Source: an uncultured Lachnospiraceae bacterium (GTDB taxonomy: Bacteria > Bacillota > Clostridia > Lachnospirales > Lachnospiraceae). From it: a stretch of 56,437 bases of DNA. Below the pieces are notes generated by a model. It was not told the DNA's origin and searched no databases. It saw only the letters and a program-made list of their open reading frames with translations. Made by a program: the position numbers and the translations under genes. The stretch lies in assembly GCA_910589075.1 (NCBI GenBank), contig CAJUSK010000001.1, positions 1 to 56,437 on the forward strand, read 5' to 3'. This document shows, piece after piece, positions 22,657-30,123 of this stretch. Within the stretch, counting starts at the first letter, position 1. Each line of letters begins with the position of its first letter.

Positions 22657-24282
22657 GTGATTTTGGAAACCTGTTATGGAAAGAGTGTATTGCAGGGGAT
22701 CGCGATTGGAAAACTGTATGTCATTGAAAAAAAGGAAAGCAGTTGGACCAAAATGACAATCGCAGATGCAGACGGAGAAGTAGTCAGATTTCAGAACGCC
22801 AGAGAGGAGGCAATCGGACAGCTTGATGAACTGTACCAGGAAGCCCTTGAACAGGTCGGAGAAGAGAATGCCATGATTTTCGACGTCCATAAGATGATGC
22901 TGGACGATCTGGATTATCTGGAAGGGATTGAGAACCGGATTCGCACAGAGATGGTGAACAGCGAATATGCCGTAACTGTTACAGGGGAAGAGTTTGCGGC
23001 CATGTTCTCCTCAATGGATGATGAGTATATGAAGGCCAGAGCGGCGGATGTGCTGGATATTTCCGCAAGGCTGGTCAGAGTCCTGGAAGGGCGTGAAGAG
23101 CCCAGTCTACATGCCAGAGAGCCCGTTATCATACTGGCTGACGATCTGTCGCCCAGTGAAACCATTGCCATGGATAAATCAAAAATTCTTGCATTTGTCA
23201 CAAAGCATGGTTCGGCCAATTCTCATACGGCAATACTGGCCCGTTCCCTGAACATTCCTTCTCTTGTCAATACAGATGTGGAAATTACGAGAGATTATCA
23301 CGGAAAAGAAGCCATTGTAGACGGCGTGACAGGCAGTTTGTTCATTGAACCGGATGAAGAAACCCTTGAGGCAAAGAAAAAAGAACAGGAAGAAATCCGG
23401 GGCAGAGAAGAAAAGCTGAAACTTCTGATCGGCCAGGAAAATATCACAAAGGACGGCAGACGCATCAATCTGTATGCCAATATGGGGAATGTGGAAGACG
23501 TACAAAAGGTATTGGAAAGCGATGCAGGCGGTATTGGCCTGTTCAGAAGCGAGTTCCTCTATCTGGGACGGGATACATTCCCGGAGGAAGAAGAACAGTT
23601 CCAGGCTTACAAAGAAGTGGCGTCCCGCATGGAAGGCAAAAAAGTCATTATCCGTACGCTGGATATCGGTGCAGATAAAAAAGCGGATTATTTCCAACTG
23701 GATCCGGAAGAGAATCCGGCTCTTGGCTATCGTGCCATCCGCATCTGCCTGACCCGACAGGAGATTTTCAGGACGCAGCTCCGTGCCATTTACAGGGCTT
23801 CCGCCTTTGGTACGGTGTCCATTATGTTCCCCATGATTATATCCGTAAAGGAAATCCGGGAAATCAAAGAAATTGTGGAAGATGTCAAAAAGGAACTGAC
23901 CGACGAAGGTATCGCTTTTGGTGAAGTGGAACTGGGTATTATGATAGAGACCCCGGCCGCAGCCCTTGTAAGCGCTGAACTGGCAAAAGAAGTGGAATTC
24001 TTCAGCATTGGTACCAACGATCTGACACAGTACACCCTTGCCATCGACAGACAGAACCAGAAGCTGGATCCGTTCTATGACTCCCATCATCCGGCAGTGC
24101 TGAAACTGATTGAGATGACGATTCAGAACGGACATAAAGAGGGTGCCTGGGTGGGTATCTGCGGTGAACTGGCAGCAGATGACACTTTGACGGAAACCTT
24201 TATTGACATGGGGCTGGATGAACTGTCTGTTTCCCCCACATATATATTAAAACTCCGGGACAGAATCCGGAATATCGGCTGA
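22657..24282 (+). CDS. ptsI: PTS Enzyme I (phosphoenolpyruvate-protein phosphotransferase)
   Basis: A 541-residue cytoplasmic enzyme that takes phosphate from PEP to HPr. The phospho-histidine is in KHGSANSHTAILARSLNIPS, and the PEP-binding barrel shows GGIGLFRSEFLYLGRD, DIGADKKADYF, EVELGIMIETPAAAL and FSIGTNDLTQYTLAIDR with GICGELAAD. The start is uncertain: GTG at 22657 is only four bases after GGAGG, and TTG at 22663 is ten bases after it; neither is ATG. Such weak starts would lower Enzyme I relative to HPr. A 101-bp tandem repeat lies between it and ptsH. Confidence 0.94.
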   Translation: MILETCYGKSVLQGIAIGKLYVIEKKESSWTKMTIADADGEVVRFQNAREEAIGQLDELYQEALEQVGEENAMIFDVHKMMLDDLDYLEGIENRIRTEMVNSEYAVTVTGEEFAAMFSSMDDEYMKARAADVLDISARLVRVLEGREEPSLHAREPVIILADDLSPSETIAMDKSKILAFVTKHGSANSHTAILARSLNIPSLVNTDVEITRDYHGKEAIVDGVTGSLFIEPDEETLEAKKKEQEEIRGREEKLKLLIGQENITKDGRRINLYANMGNVEDVQKVLESDAGGIGLFRSEFLYLGRDTFPEEEEQFQAYKEVASRMEGKKVIIRTLDIGADKKADYFQLDPEENPALGYRAIRICLTRQEIFRTQLRAIYRASAFGTVSIMFPMIISVKEIREIKEIVEDVKKELTDEGIAFGEVELGIMIETPAAALVSAELAKEVEFFSIGTNDLTQYTLAIDRQNQKLDPFYDSHHPAVLKLIEMTIQNGHKEGAWVGICGELAADDTLTETFIDMGLDELSVSPTYILKLRDRIRNIG

Positions 24283-24331
24283 AATGCCACGTAACTGAGA
24301 GACAGCGTCATGATCGTTTATTTATAGGACG

Positions 24332-24546
24332 TTGCAGAACTGGAAACAGCAAAGACCGAAGGAGCACACAGATGGTTCACAGAAGCCGAAGGCGGAGGGG
24401 AATCCATCTGGAGAGGGTGTGCGAGGAGGGAATTGCGGAACTGGAAACAGCAAAGACCGAAGGAGCACACAGATGGTTCACAGAAGCCGAAGGCGGAGGG
24501 GAATCCATCTGGAGAGGGTGTGCGAGGAGGGAATTGCGGAACTGGA
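24332..24546 (+). repeat. Tandem duplication of a 101-bp unit with an RNA hairpin
   Basis: The units 24332-24432 and 24433-24533 are identical apart from one A/G change near the start (24336 versus 24437), and a third, 13-base partial copy runs to 24546. Each unit contains CAGATGGTTC and GAATCCATCTG, which pair as a 10-bp stem with a one-base bulge around a GCC-GAA-GGC mini-hairpin. 101 is not a multiple of three, and the reading frames differ between copies, so the repeat is noncoding. It fills the ptsI-ptsH gap and ends just before the ptsH ribosome site. Confidence 0.9.
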
Positions 24547-24562
24547 ATAGGAGGACAAAAAA

Positions 24563-24826
24563 ATGAAAACAGTAGAGTATGTAATCACAGATCCGGTAGG
24601 CCTTCATGCAAGACCGGCAGGGCTTTTTGTAAAAAAAGCGGCAGAATATCAGAGCGGCATTACCGTTAAGAATATGGAAAACGGTAAAAGCGTGGATGCA
24701 AAACGGATCATGGCGGTTATGTCCCTGGGTGTAAAACAGGGCAACAAGATAGAACTGAGTATTGAGGGTACGGATGAAGATACGGCTGCGACGGAACTGG
24801 AAGCGTTCCTGAAAGAAAACCTGTAA
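24563..24826 (+). CDS. ptsH: PTS phosphocarrier protein HPr with Arg at the Ser46 position
   Basis: An 87-residue HPr. His15 in GLHARPAG accepts phosphate from Enzyme I. In Gram-positive HPr the regulatory serine lies in K-S-I-M, where HPr kinase acts for CcpA-dependent repression. Here the aligned stretch reads DAKRIMAVMSLG, so Arg48 takes the serine position. The protein should transfer phosphate normally but not be phosphorylated by HPr kinase at this site. AGGAGG precedes the ATG. Other features and length are standard. Confidence 0.93.
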   Translation: MKTVEYVITDPVGLHARPAGLFVKKAAEYQSGITVKNMENGKSVDAKRIMAVMSLGVKQGNKIELSIEGTDEDTAATELEAFLKENL

Positions 24827-24861
24827 TCAAACAGCTTTTCAGGTTGTGTGGACGTCCTTAC

Positions 24862-24886
24862 TTATGAAAGGTTGTTCCTTTCATAA
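24862..24886 (+). promoter_or_regulatory. Perfect hairpin upstream of ptsG
   Basis: TTATGAAAGG and CCTTTCATAA form a 10-bp stem with loop TTGTT. There is no T run after it, so it is not a usual terminator. It may be a processing or stabilising structure that raises ptsG expression relative to the upstream PTS genes. Confidence 0.5.
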
Positions 24887-24948
24887 CAACTATACATGAC
24901 AAAACCATTCTGTGTCAGGTCAGGATGGAAAGAAAGGGGTAGTTAATT

Positions 24949-26394
24949 ATGATGAAGTACTTACAGAAGTTAGGTAAATCCCTGATGCTGCCTGTAGCCT
25001 GTCTGCCGGTTTGCGGTATTTTAATGGGTGTTGGATATGCATTATCTCCGCATGCTATGCAGGGTGGCGACATTACCGGCGTTGCCGGAATCATCGGCTT
25101 TTTCCTGATCAAAGCAGGGGGTGCTTTGATTGACAATATGTCCTGGCTGTTTGCAATCGGCGTTGCATTTGGTATGTCTGATGACAACGACGGCGCTGCA
25201 GGTCTTGCAGGTCTTGTATCCTGGCTGATGATTACCAATCTGTTATCCAGTGGCGTAATTACCACTATGACAGGTGCAGAAGCCAATGTGGCATTTGGCA
25301 AAATCCAGAACCAGTTTATCGGTATCCTTGCCGGTGTGATCGGTTCTGTATGTTACAACAAATTTAAGAATACAAAGCTGCCGGATGCACTGTCTTTCTT
25401 CTCCGGTAAAAGATGTGTGGCAATCGTCACAGCCATTGCTTCGATTATCGTAGCAGGCATTCTGTTCTTTGTATGGCCTATCGTTTACACAGGCCTGGTA
25501 GCAGTTGGATCCAGTATTCAGGATCTGGGCGCAATCGGATCCGGTATTTATGCATTCCTGAACCGTCTGCTCATTCCGTTCGGTCTGCACCATGCGCTGA
25601 ACTCTGTATTCTGGTTTGACGCTATCGGTATCAACGATCTGGGCAACTTCTGGGGCAACACAGGTGTAGCGGGCGAAACAGGTATGTATATGGCAGGATT
25701 CTTCCCGTCCATGATGTTTGGTCTTCCGGCTGCAGCTCTGGCAATTATCCATTGCTCCAAACCTGAGAAGAGAAAACAGGCGGCAGGTATTATGGGTGCA
25801 GCAGCGCTTTGTTCCTTTATCTGCGGCGTTACAGAGCCGTTCGAGTTTGCATTTATGTTCCTGGCTCCCGCTCTGTATCTTGTATATGCAATCCTTTATG
25901 GTATTTTCGCAGGAATTACTGTTGCGTTGGGCTTCCGTGCAGGATTTTCCTTCTCCGCAGGTCTTACCGACCTGATATTCAGTTCCCAGCTTCCGCTGGC
26001 ACAGAAGGTATGGTTGATCATTCCCCTTGGTATTGCGGCTGCAATTATATTCTACCTTGTATTCCGTGTTGCCATCACGAAGTTCGATCTGAAAACACCT
26101 GGACGTGAGGATGATGATGCAGCAGATGAAATGAATGCTGTTCTGGCAAACAATGACTTTACAAAGGTTGCACAGATTATTCTGGAAGGCCTTGGCGGAA
26201 AAGCCAACGTGGCATCTCTTGACAACTGTGTTACCAGACTCAGAATTGAAGTAAAAGATTACGTGGCAGTAGATGAGCCCAAAATCAAATCTGCAGGTAT
26301 TGCAGGGGTGATCCGGCCCAGCAAGAACTCTGTTCAGGTAATTGTGGGAACAAAAGTTCAGTTTGTGGCAGACGAAATGAAAAAGATGCTGTAA
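24949..26394 (+). CDS. ptsG: PTS glucose/N-acetylglucosamine-type EIICB permease
   Basis: A 481-residue membrane permease that imports and phosphorylates a hexose. The EIIC domain (1-380) has about ten hydrophobic stretches with the family signature GVTEPFEFAFMFLAP and GLHHALNSVFWFD, and the EIIB domain (about 410-481) carries the phospho-Cys in DNCVTRLRIEV. There is no fused EIIA; crr supplies it. Glucose is likely from the operon context, but NagE-type GlcNAc permeases share these features. An ATG one codon downstream is an alternative start. It is the last gene of the operon. Confidence 0.88.
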   Translation: MMKYLQKLGKSLMLPVACLPVCGILMGVGYALSPHAMQGGDITGVAGIIGFFLIKAGGALIDNMSWLFAIGVAFGMSDDNDGAAGLAGLVSWLMITNLLSSGVITTMTGAEANVAFGKIQNQFIGILAGVIGSVCYNKFKNTKLPDALSFFSGKRCVAIVTAIASIIVAGILFFVWPIVYTGLVAVGSSIQDLGAIGSGIYAFLNRLLIPFGLHHALNSVFWFDAIGINDLGNFWGNTGVAGETGMYMAGFFPSMMFGLPAAALAIIHCSKPEKRKQAAGIMGAAALCSFICGVTEPFEFAFMFLAPALYLVYAILYGIFAGITVALGFRAGFSFSAGLTDLIFSSQLPLAQKVWLIIPLGIAAAIIFYLVFRVAITKFDLKTPGREDDDAADEMNAVLANNDFTKVAQIILEGLGGKANVASLDNCVTRLRIEVKDYVAVDEPKIKSAGIAGVIRPSKNSVQVIVGTKVQFVADEMKKML

Positions 26395-26429
26395 GCTGTA
26401 ATAGGTAACAAACTGGAAAAAACCTGGCA

Positions 26430-26457
26430 GGAGAGAGGGAAACTTCTCTCCTTTTTT
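26430..26457 (+). terminator. Terminator of the PTS operon
   Basis: Stem GGAGAGA/TCTCTCC with an eight-base loop is followed by TTTTTT. It lies 36 bp after the ptsG stop and closes the operon. Confidence 0.88.
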
Positions 26458-26471
26458 CTATTGTTTTCGCC

Positions 26472-26500
26472 TTTCCAAATTTTGCAATTTGTTGTATAAT
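26472..26500 (+). promoter_or_regulatory. Promoter of the anti-sigma-polA operon
   Basis: TTTCCA (26472-26477) and perfect TATAAT (26495-26500) are spaced 17 bp, 44 bp upstream of the first gene. Confidence 0.65.
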
Positions 26501-26543
26501 CGGAATTGTGTCATGATATATGGAACATTTTACGGGAGGCTGT

Positions 26544-26867
26544 ATGGATTGTAAGGAAACCCGGAAGAATATATATAAATTTATCGAAGACGGCCTGGAA
26601 GGAAAAGAGTTGCAGAGCTTTGTGAAGCATGTAAGCGAATGCGAGGAATGCATGGAAGAGCTGGCAATTCAATATCTTGTAACAGAAGGCATGCTGCATC
26701 TGGAAAAGGAAAGTACTTTTGATTTGCAGAATCAGTTGGAAAAAAAGATGGAAAGGGCAAGAAGGAAAATCCGTTCCAGAAAGCGCATCATCTGGTTCAT
26801 GTATTTTATGGAGACATTGGCGATTCTGGCGGTTATTCTGATGACAATACTGGTGATTATCAAATGA
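26544..26867 (+). CDS. Small anti-sigma-like membrane protein with zinc-finger motif
   Basis: A 107-residue protein. The N-terminal half has H-x-x-x-C-x-x-C (HVSECEECMEEL, residues about 32-43) preceded by a Cys near the start, as in zinc-binding anti-sigma (ZAS/zf-HC2) domains, then a basic region (RARRKIRSRKR) and a single C-terminal helix (FMYFMETLAILAVILMTILVII). No sigma gene is adjacent, so it is an orphan. GGGAGG sets the ATG at 26544. It overlaps polA by four bases (ATGA), giving translational coupling with DNA polymerase I. Confidence 0.72.
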   Translation: MDCKETRKNIYKFIEDGLEGKELQSFVKHVSECEECMEELAIQYLVTEGMLHLEKESTFDLQNQLEKKMERARRKIRSRKRIIWFMYFMETLAILAVILMTILVIIK

Positions 26868-29494
26868 ATGGAAAGATTGTTTTAATTGACGGGCACAGTA
26901 TATTGAACAGGGCATTTTACGGGGTTCCTCTGTTGAGCAATGAGAAAGGGCTGCACACCAACGCCGTATTTGGTTTTTTAAATATTCTGTTTAAGATTCT
27001 GGAAGAAGAGGCGCCGGATTATCTGACAGTGGCTTTTGATGTAGGCGCTCCTACTTTTCGCCATGAAATTTATCAGCAGTACAAGGGGACGAGAAAGCCC
27101 ATGCCCCAGGAACTGTATGAGCAGGTGCCGGTTCTGAAAGAAACATTGCAGGCTATGGGTGTCCAGATTTGTGAGAAGCCGGGGCTGGAAGCGGACGATA
27201 TTCTGGGTACGCTGGCAAAACAAAGCGAAGCGGAGGGGCTGGTGGTATCTCTTGTATCCGGCGACAGGGATTTGCTGCAGATTGCATCGGATCATATTAA
27301 AATACGGATTCCCAAGACCAAAGGCGGAAAAACAGAGATAGAAGATTACTATGCAAAGGATGTGGAAGAGAAGTATGGCGTGACCCCTTTGCAGTTTATT
27401 GAGTTAAAAGCGTTGATGGGGGATACTTCGGACAATATCCCCGGTGTCCCCAAAGTGGGAGAAAAGACAGCCATTGCCCTGATGACAGAATATGGTTCCA
27501 TAGATGCCATCTATGAAAATCTGGAAACAGTCTCCAAAAAGTCCATACGGGAATCACTGCGGGAAAACCGGGAGTTGGCAGAGCTAAGCAGGGTGCTGGC
27601 AACCATCCGCACGGACGCGGACATTTCCTTTACCTTTGAAGCGGCCAGGATGCATGATCTGTATACGGAAGCAGCCTATGAAATGTTCCGGGAGCTGGGG
27701 TTCAAGAATCTTCTGGGACGTTTCGGGCGGCAGACAAAGAAAGAGACGACACAGAAATTCCATCTGGTCACGGAGCTGGGGGAAGCGGAGACGGTTTTTG
27801 ATGCCTGCAGACAGATGGAGGCGGTGGGGGTCCATCTGTGCTCCGATCAAACGACGGGTGTGGTGGCACTGGGAATCTGCTATTCTGAACAAGATGTATA
27901 TCTGATCCGGTGTCAGGGATTTCTGACTGCGGGATATGTCACGGAGAAACTGGGCAGTCTGCAGGGAGAGACGCTTCTCAGCGGATTTTTCCTCAAGGGA
28001 ATGTATCCGTATTTTCCCAAAGAGGATGTGGAGAGATGCTTTGATATTCAGCTGGCAGCATACTTGCTCAATCCGCTGAAAAGTGATTATGCCATAGAGG
28101 ATGTGGCGAATGAATATCTGGAGCTGCACATGGCAGGATATGGGGAGCTCTTTGGAAAGAAATCCCTGGCGGAAGCGGCAGAGGCAGAAGCGGATTTTCT
28201 TTCGTATGCATGTCAGAGCGCCTATACGGTCTGGGCTGCCCGGCCCATATTGGAAAAAAAGCTGGCAGAAACAGGGATGGATAAATTGTTTCATGAAATC
28301 GAGATGCCATTGTCCTATGTTCTGTATGATATGGAGCGGGAAGGTATCCGGGTGGAAGCCCAGGAACTGCATCGGTATGGGGAGGCGTTAACCGGCCGGA
28401 TCCAGGAACTGGAGCAGAGCATTCATGAGCAGGCGGGTGAAAACTTTAATATCAATTCTCCCAAACAGCTGGGGGAAATTCTGTTTGAAAAGTTGCATAT
28501 TCCCGGTGGGAAAAAGACAAAAACCGGGTATTCCACAGCCGCGGATATTCTGGAAAAGCTGGCGCCGGACTATCCCATGATCAATGACATACTGGAATAC
28601 AGGGGGCTTACAAAGCTCAAGTCCACCTATGCGGACGGCCTGTCTGTTTATATCGGTACAGACGGGAAGATTCATACCAGTTTCAATCAGACAATTACGG
28701 CTACGGGACGGATCAGTTCCACCGAGCCGAATTTACAGAATATACCTATGCGGATGGAACTGGGGCGTCTGATCCGCAAAGTGTTTGTACCGGGTGAGGG
28801 ACATATTTTTACGGATGCGGATTATTCACAGATTGAGCTGCGCATTCTGGCGCATATGTCCGGGGATGAACAGCTGATAGAAGCTTATCGGATGGATGAG
28901 GATATACACCGGATTACAGCGGCAAAGGTGTTTCATACGCCGCTGTCGGAAGTGACAGCTTTGCAGAGAAGAAATGCAAAGGCGGTCAATTTTGGCATTG
29001 TATATGGTATCAGCTCTTTCGGACTGAGCCAGGATCTGAGTATTTCCAAAAAAGAAGCGGAAGGATATATCAGGGAATATTTCTCCACCTATCCGGGCGT
29101 TAAGGCATTTCTGGACCGGACAGTGGAAGAAGCCCGGCAAAATGGGTATGTGACAACTCTGTTTGGGCGCAGGCGCCCGGTGCCTGAGTTGTCCAGCAGC
29201 AATTTCATGCAGCGTTCTTTTGGCGAGCGGGTGGCTATGAATTCCCCGATTCAGGGCACGGCTGCGGATGTCATCAAAATTGCCATGATCCGTGTCTGGA
29301 AGGCGCTGCGGGCCGCAGGCTGCAAGTCCAGGCTGATCTTGCAGGTGCATGATGAGCTGCTGATAGAGACCGTAAAAGAAGAGGCAGAGCAGGTAGAGCA
29401 GATTCTGCGGGAAGAGATGGTTCATGCGGCGGATCTGGCGGTGACACTGGAAGTGGATCTGCATACCGGGGATGACTGGTATGAGGCGAAATAG
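26864..29494 (+). CDS. polA: DNA polymerase I
   Basis: An 876-residue repair and Okazaki-maturation polymerase. The N-terminal 5'-3' exonuclease (1-290) shows LIDGHSILNRAFYG, EADDILGTLA, VSGDRDLLQ and GDTSDNIPGVPKVGEKTA. The central 3'-5' exonuclease region lacks the D-x-E and other acidic motifs, as in Bacillus-type Pol I, so proofreading is probably absent. The polymerase domain has motif A (DADYSQIELRILAHMSGD), motif B (RRNAKAVNFGIVYGISSFGLS) and motif C (LQVHDELLIE). coaE follows 23 bp downstream. Confidence 0.97.
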   Translation: MNGKIVLIDGHSILNRAFYGVPLLSNEKGLHTNAVFGFLNILFKILEEEAPDYLTVAFDVGAPTFRHEIYQQYKGTRKPMPQELYEQVPVLKETLQAMGVQICEKPGLEADDILGTLAKQSEAEGLVVSLVSGDRDLLQIASDHIKIRIPKTKGGKTEIEDYYAKDVEEKYGVTPLQFIELKALMGDTSDNIPGVPKVGEKTAIALMTEYGSIDAIYENLETVSKKSIRESLRENRELAELSRVLATIRTDADISFTFEAARMHDLYTEAAYEMFRELGFKNLLGRFGRQTKKETTQKFHLVTELGEAETVFDACRQMEAVGVHLCSDQTTGVVALGICYSEQDVYLIRCQGFLTAGYVTEKLGSLQGETLLSGFFLKGMYPYFPKEDVERCFDIQLAAYLLNPLKSDYAIEDVANEYLELHMAGYGELFGKKSLAEAAEAEADFLSYACQSAYTVWAARPILEKKLAETGMDKLFHEIEMPLSYVLYDMEREGIRVEAQELHRYGEALTGRIQELEQSIHEQAGENFNINSPKQLGEILFEKLHIPGGKKTKTGYSTAADILEKLAPDYPMINDILEYRGLTKLKSTYADGLSVYIGTDGKIHTSFNQTITATGRISSTEPNLQNIPMRMELGRLIRKVFVPGEGHIFTDADYSQIELRILAHMSGDEQLIEAYRMDEDIHRITAAKVFHTPLSEVTALQRRNAKAVNFGIVYGISSFGLSQDLSISKKEAEGYIREYFSTYPGVKAFLDRTVEEARQNGYVTTLFGRRRPVPELSSSNFMQRSFGERVAMNSPIQGTAADVIKIAMIRVWKALRAAGCKSRLILQVHDELLIETVKEEAEQVEQILREEMVHAADLAVTLEVDLHTGDDWYEAK

Positions 29495-29517
29495 AAAAAT
29501 GGAAGCGGAGAGAACAG

Positions 29518-30123
29518 ATGAAAGTAATCGGGATTACCGGAGGCGTTGGCTCCGGTAAGACAAAGCTGCTGCAATATCTGGCAGCCCGTTTCAACTGTCG
29601 GATCCTTCTGGCGGATGAGGCGGCGGGAAAGCTTCAGGAACCGGGCGGTGTATGCTATACGGGAATTGTGGAACTGCTGGGAGAAGGGATATTGATGCCG
29701 GACGGATCCATTGACAGACATGCCATGGCAGAGCGGATCTTTCGGGACGAGACATTGCTGGCAGCGGTCAATGGGCTGGTTCACCCTGCCGTTAGGGCGT
29801 ATATCCTCCGTCAGATTGATGAAGAGCGTCAGAGGGGCAGTGTGGATTTCTTTTTTCTGGAGGCGGCGCTTCTGATCGAATGCGGATATGATGCCATTGT
29901 GGATGAAATGTGGTATGTCTATGCCGACGTGGAACAGCGCAGAAAGCGCCTGCGGGCAGGCAGAGGATATTCCGACGAAAAAATCGACAGTATCCTTGCC
30001 GCCCAGATGTCCGATCAGGATTACAGGTCACAGTGCGACTTTGTTCTGGATAACAGCAGGGATGTTACATATGCGTATGATCAGATTGACAAAAAGATGG
30101 GGGAAAATCTGTGGAAGAAGTGA
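29518..30123 (+). CDS. coaE: Dephospho-CoA kinase
   Basis: Phosphorylates the ribose 3' hydroxyl of dephospho-CoA, the last step of CoA synthesis. The 201-residue P-loop kinase has GITGGVGSGKT (Walker A, residues 5-15), ILLADEAA with the substrate-binding acid, HPAVRAYI and FFLEAALLIECGYD in the lid/CoA region. The polA-coaE arrangement is common in Firmicutes. The next gene starts with GTG inside its 3' end, overlapping by 13 bases. Confidence 0.92.
   Translation: MKVIGITGGVGSGKTKLLQYLAARFNCRILLADEAAGKLQEPGGVCYTGIVELLGEGILMPDGSIDRHAMAERIFRDETLLAAVNGLVHPAVRAYILRQIDEERQRGSVDFFFLEAALLIECGYDAIVDEMWYVYADVEQRRKRLRAGRGYSDEKIDSILAAQMSDQDYRSQCDFVLDNSRDVTYAYDQIDKKMGENLWKK

Noticed and set aside
24332..24546. 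Open frames rich in Arg and Glu across the 101-bp duplication
   Set aside because: The unit length is not a multiple of three, so the same DNA would be read in different frames in each copy. There is no consistent ribosome site, and the sequence forms RNA hairpins instead.
24862..24948. Second RAT site before ptsG
   Set aside because: There is a perfect hairpin, but none of the conserved RAT bases (GGATTGTTACTG / GGCAAAACC) and no terminator T run.
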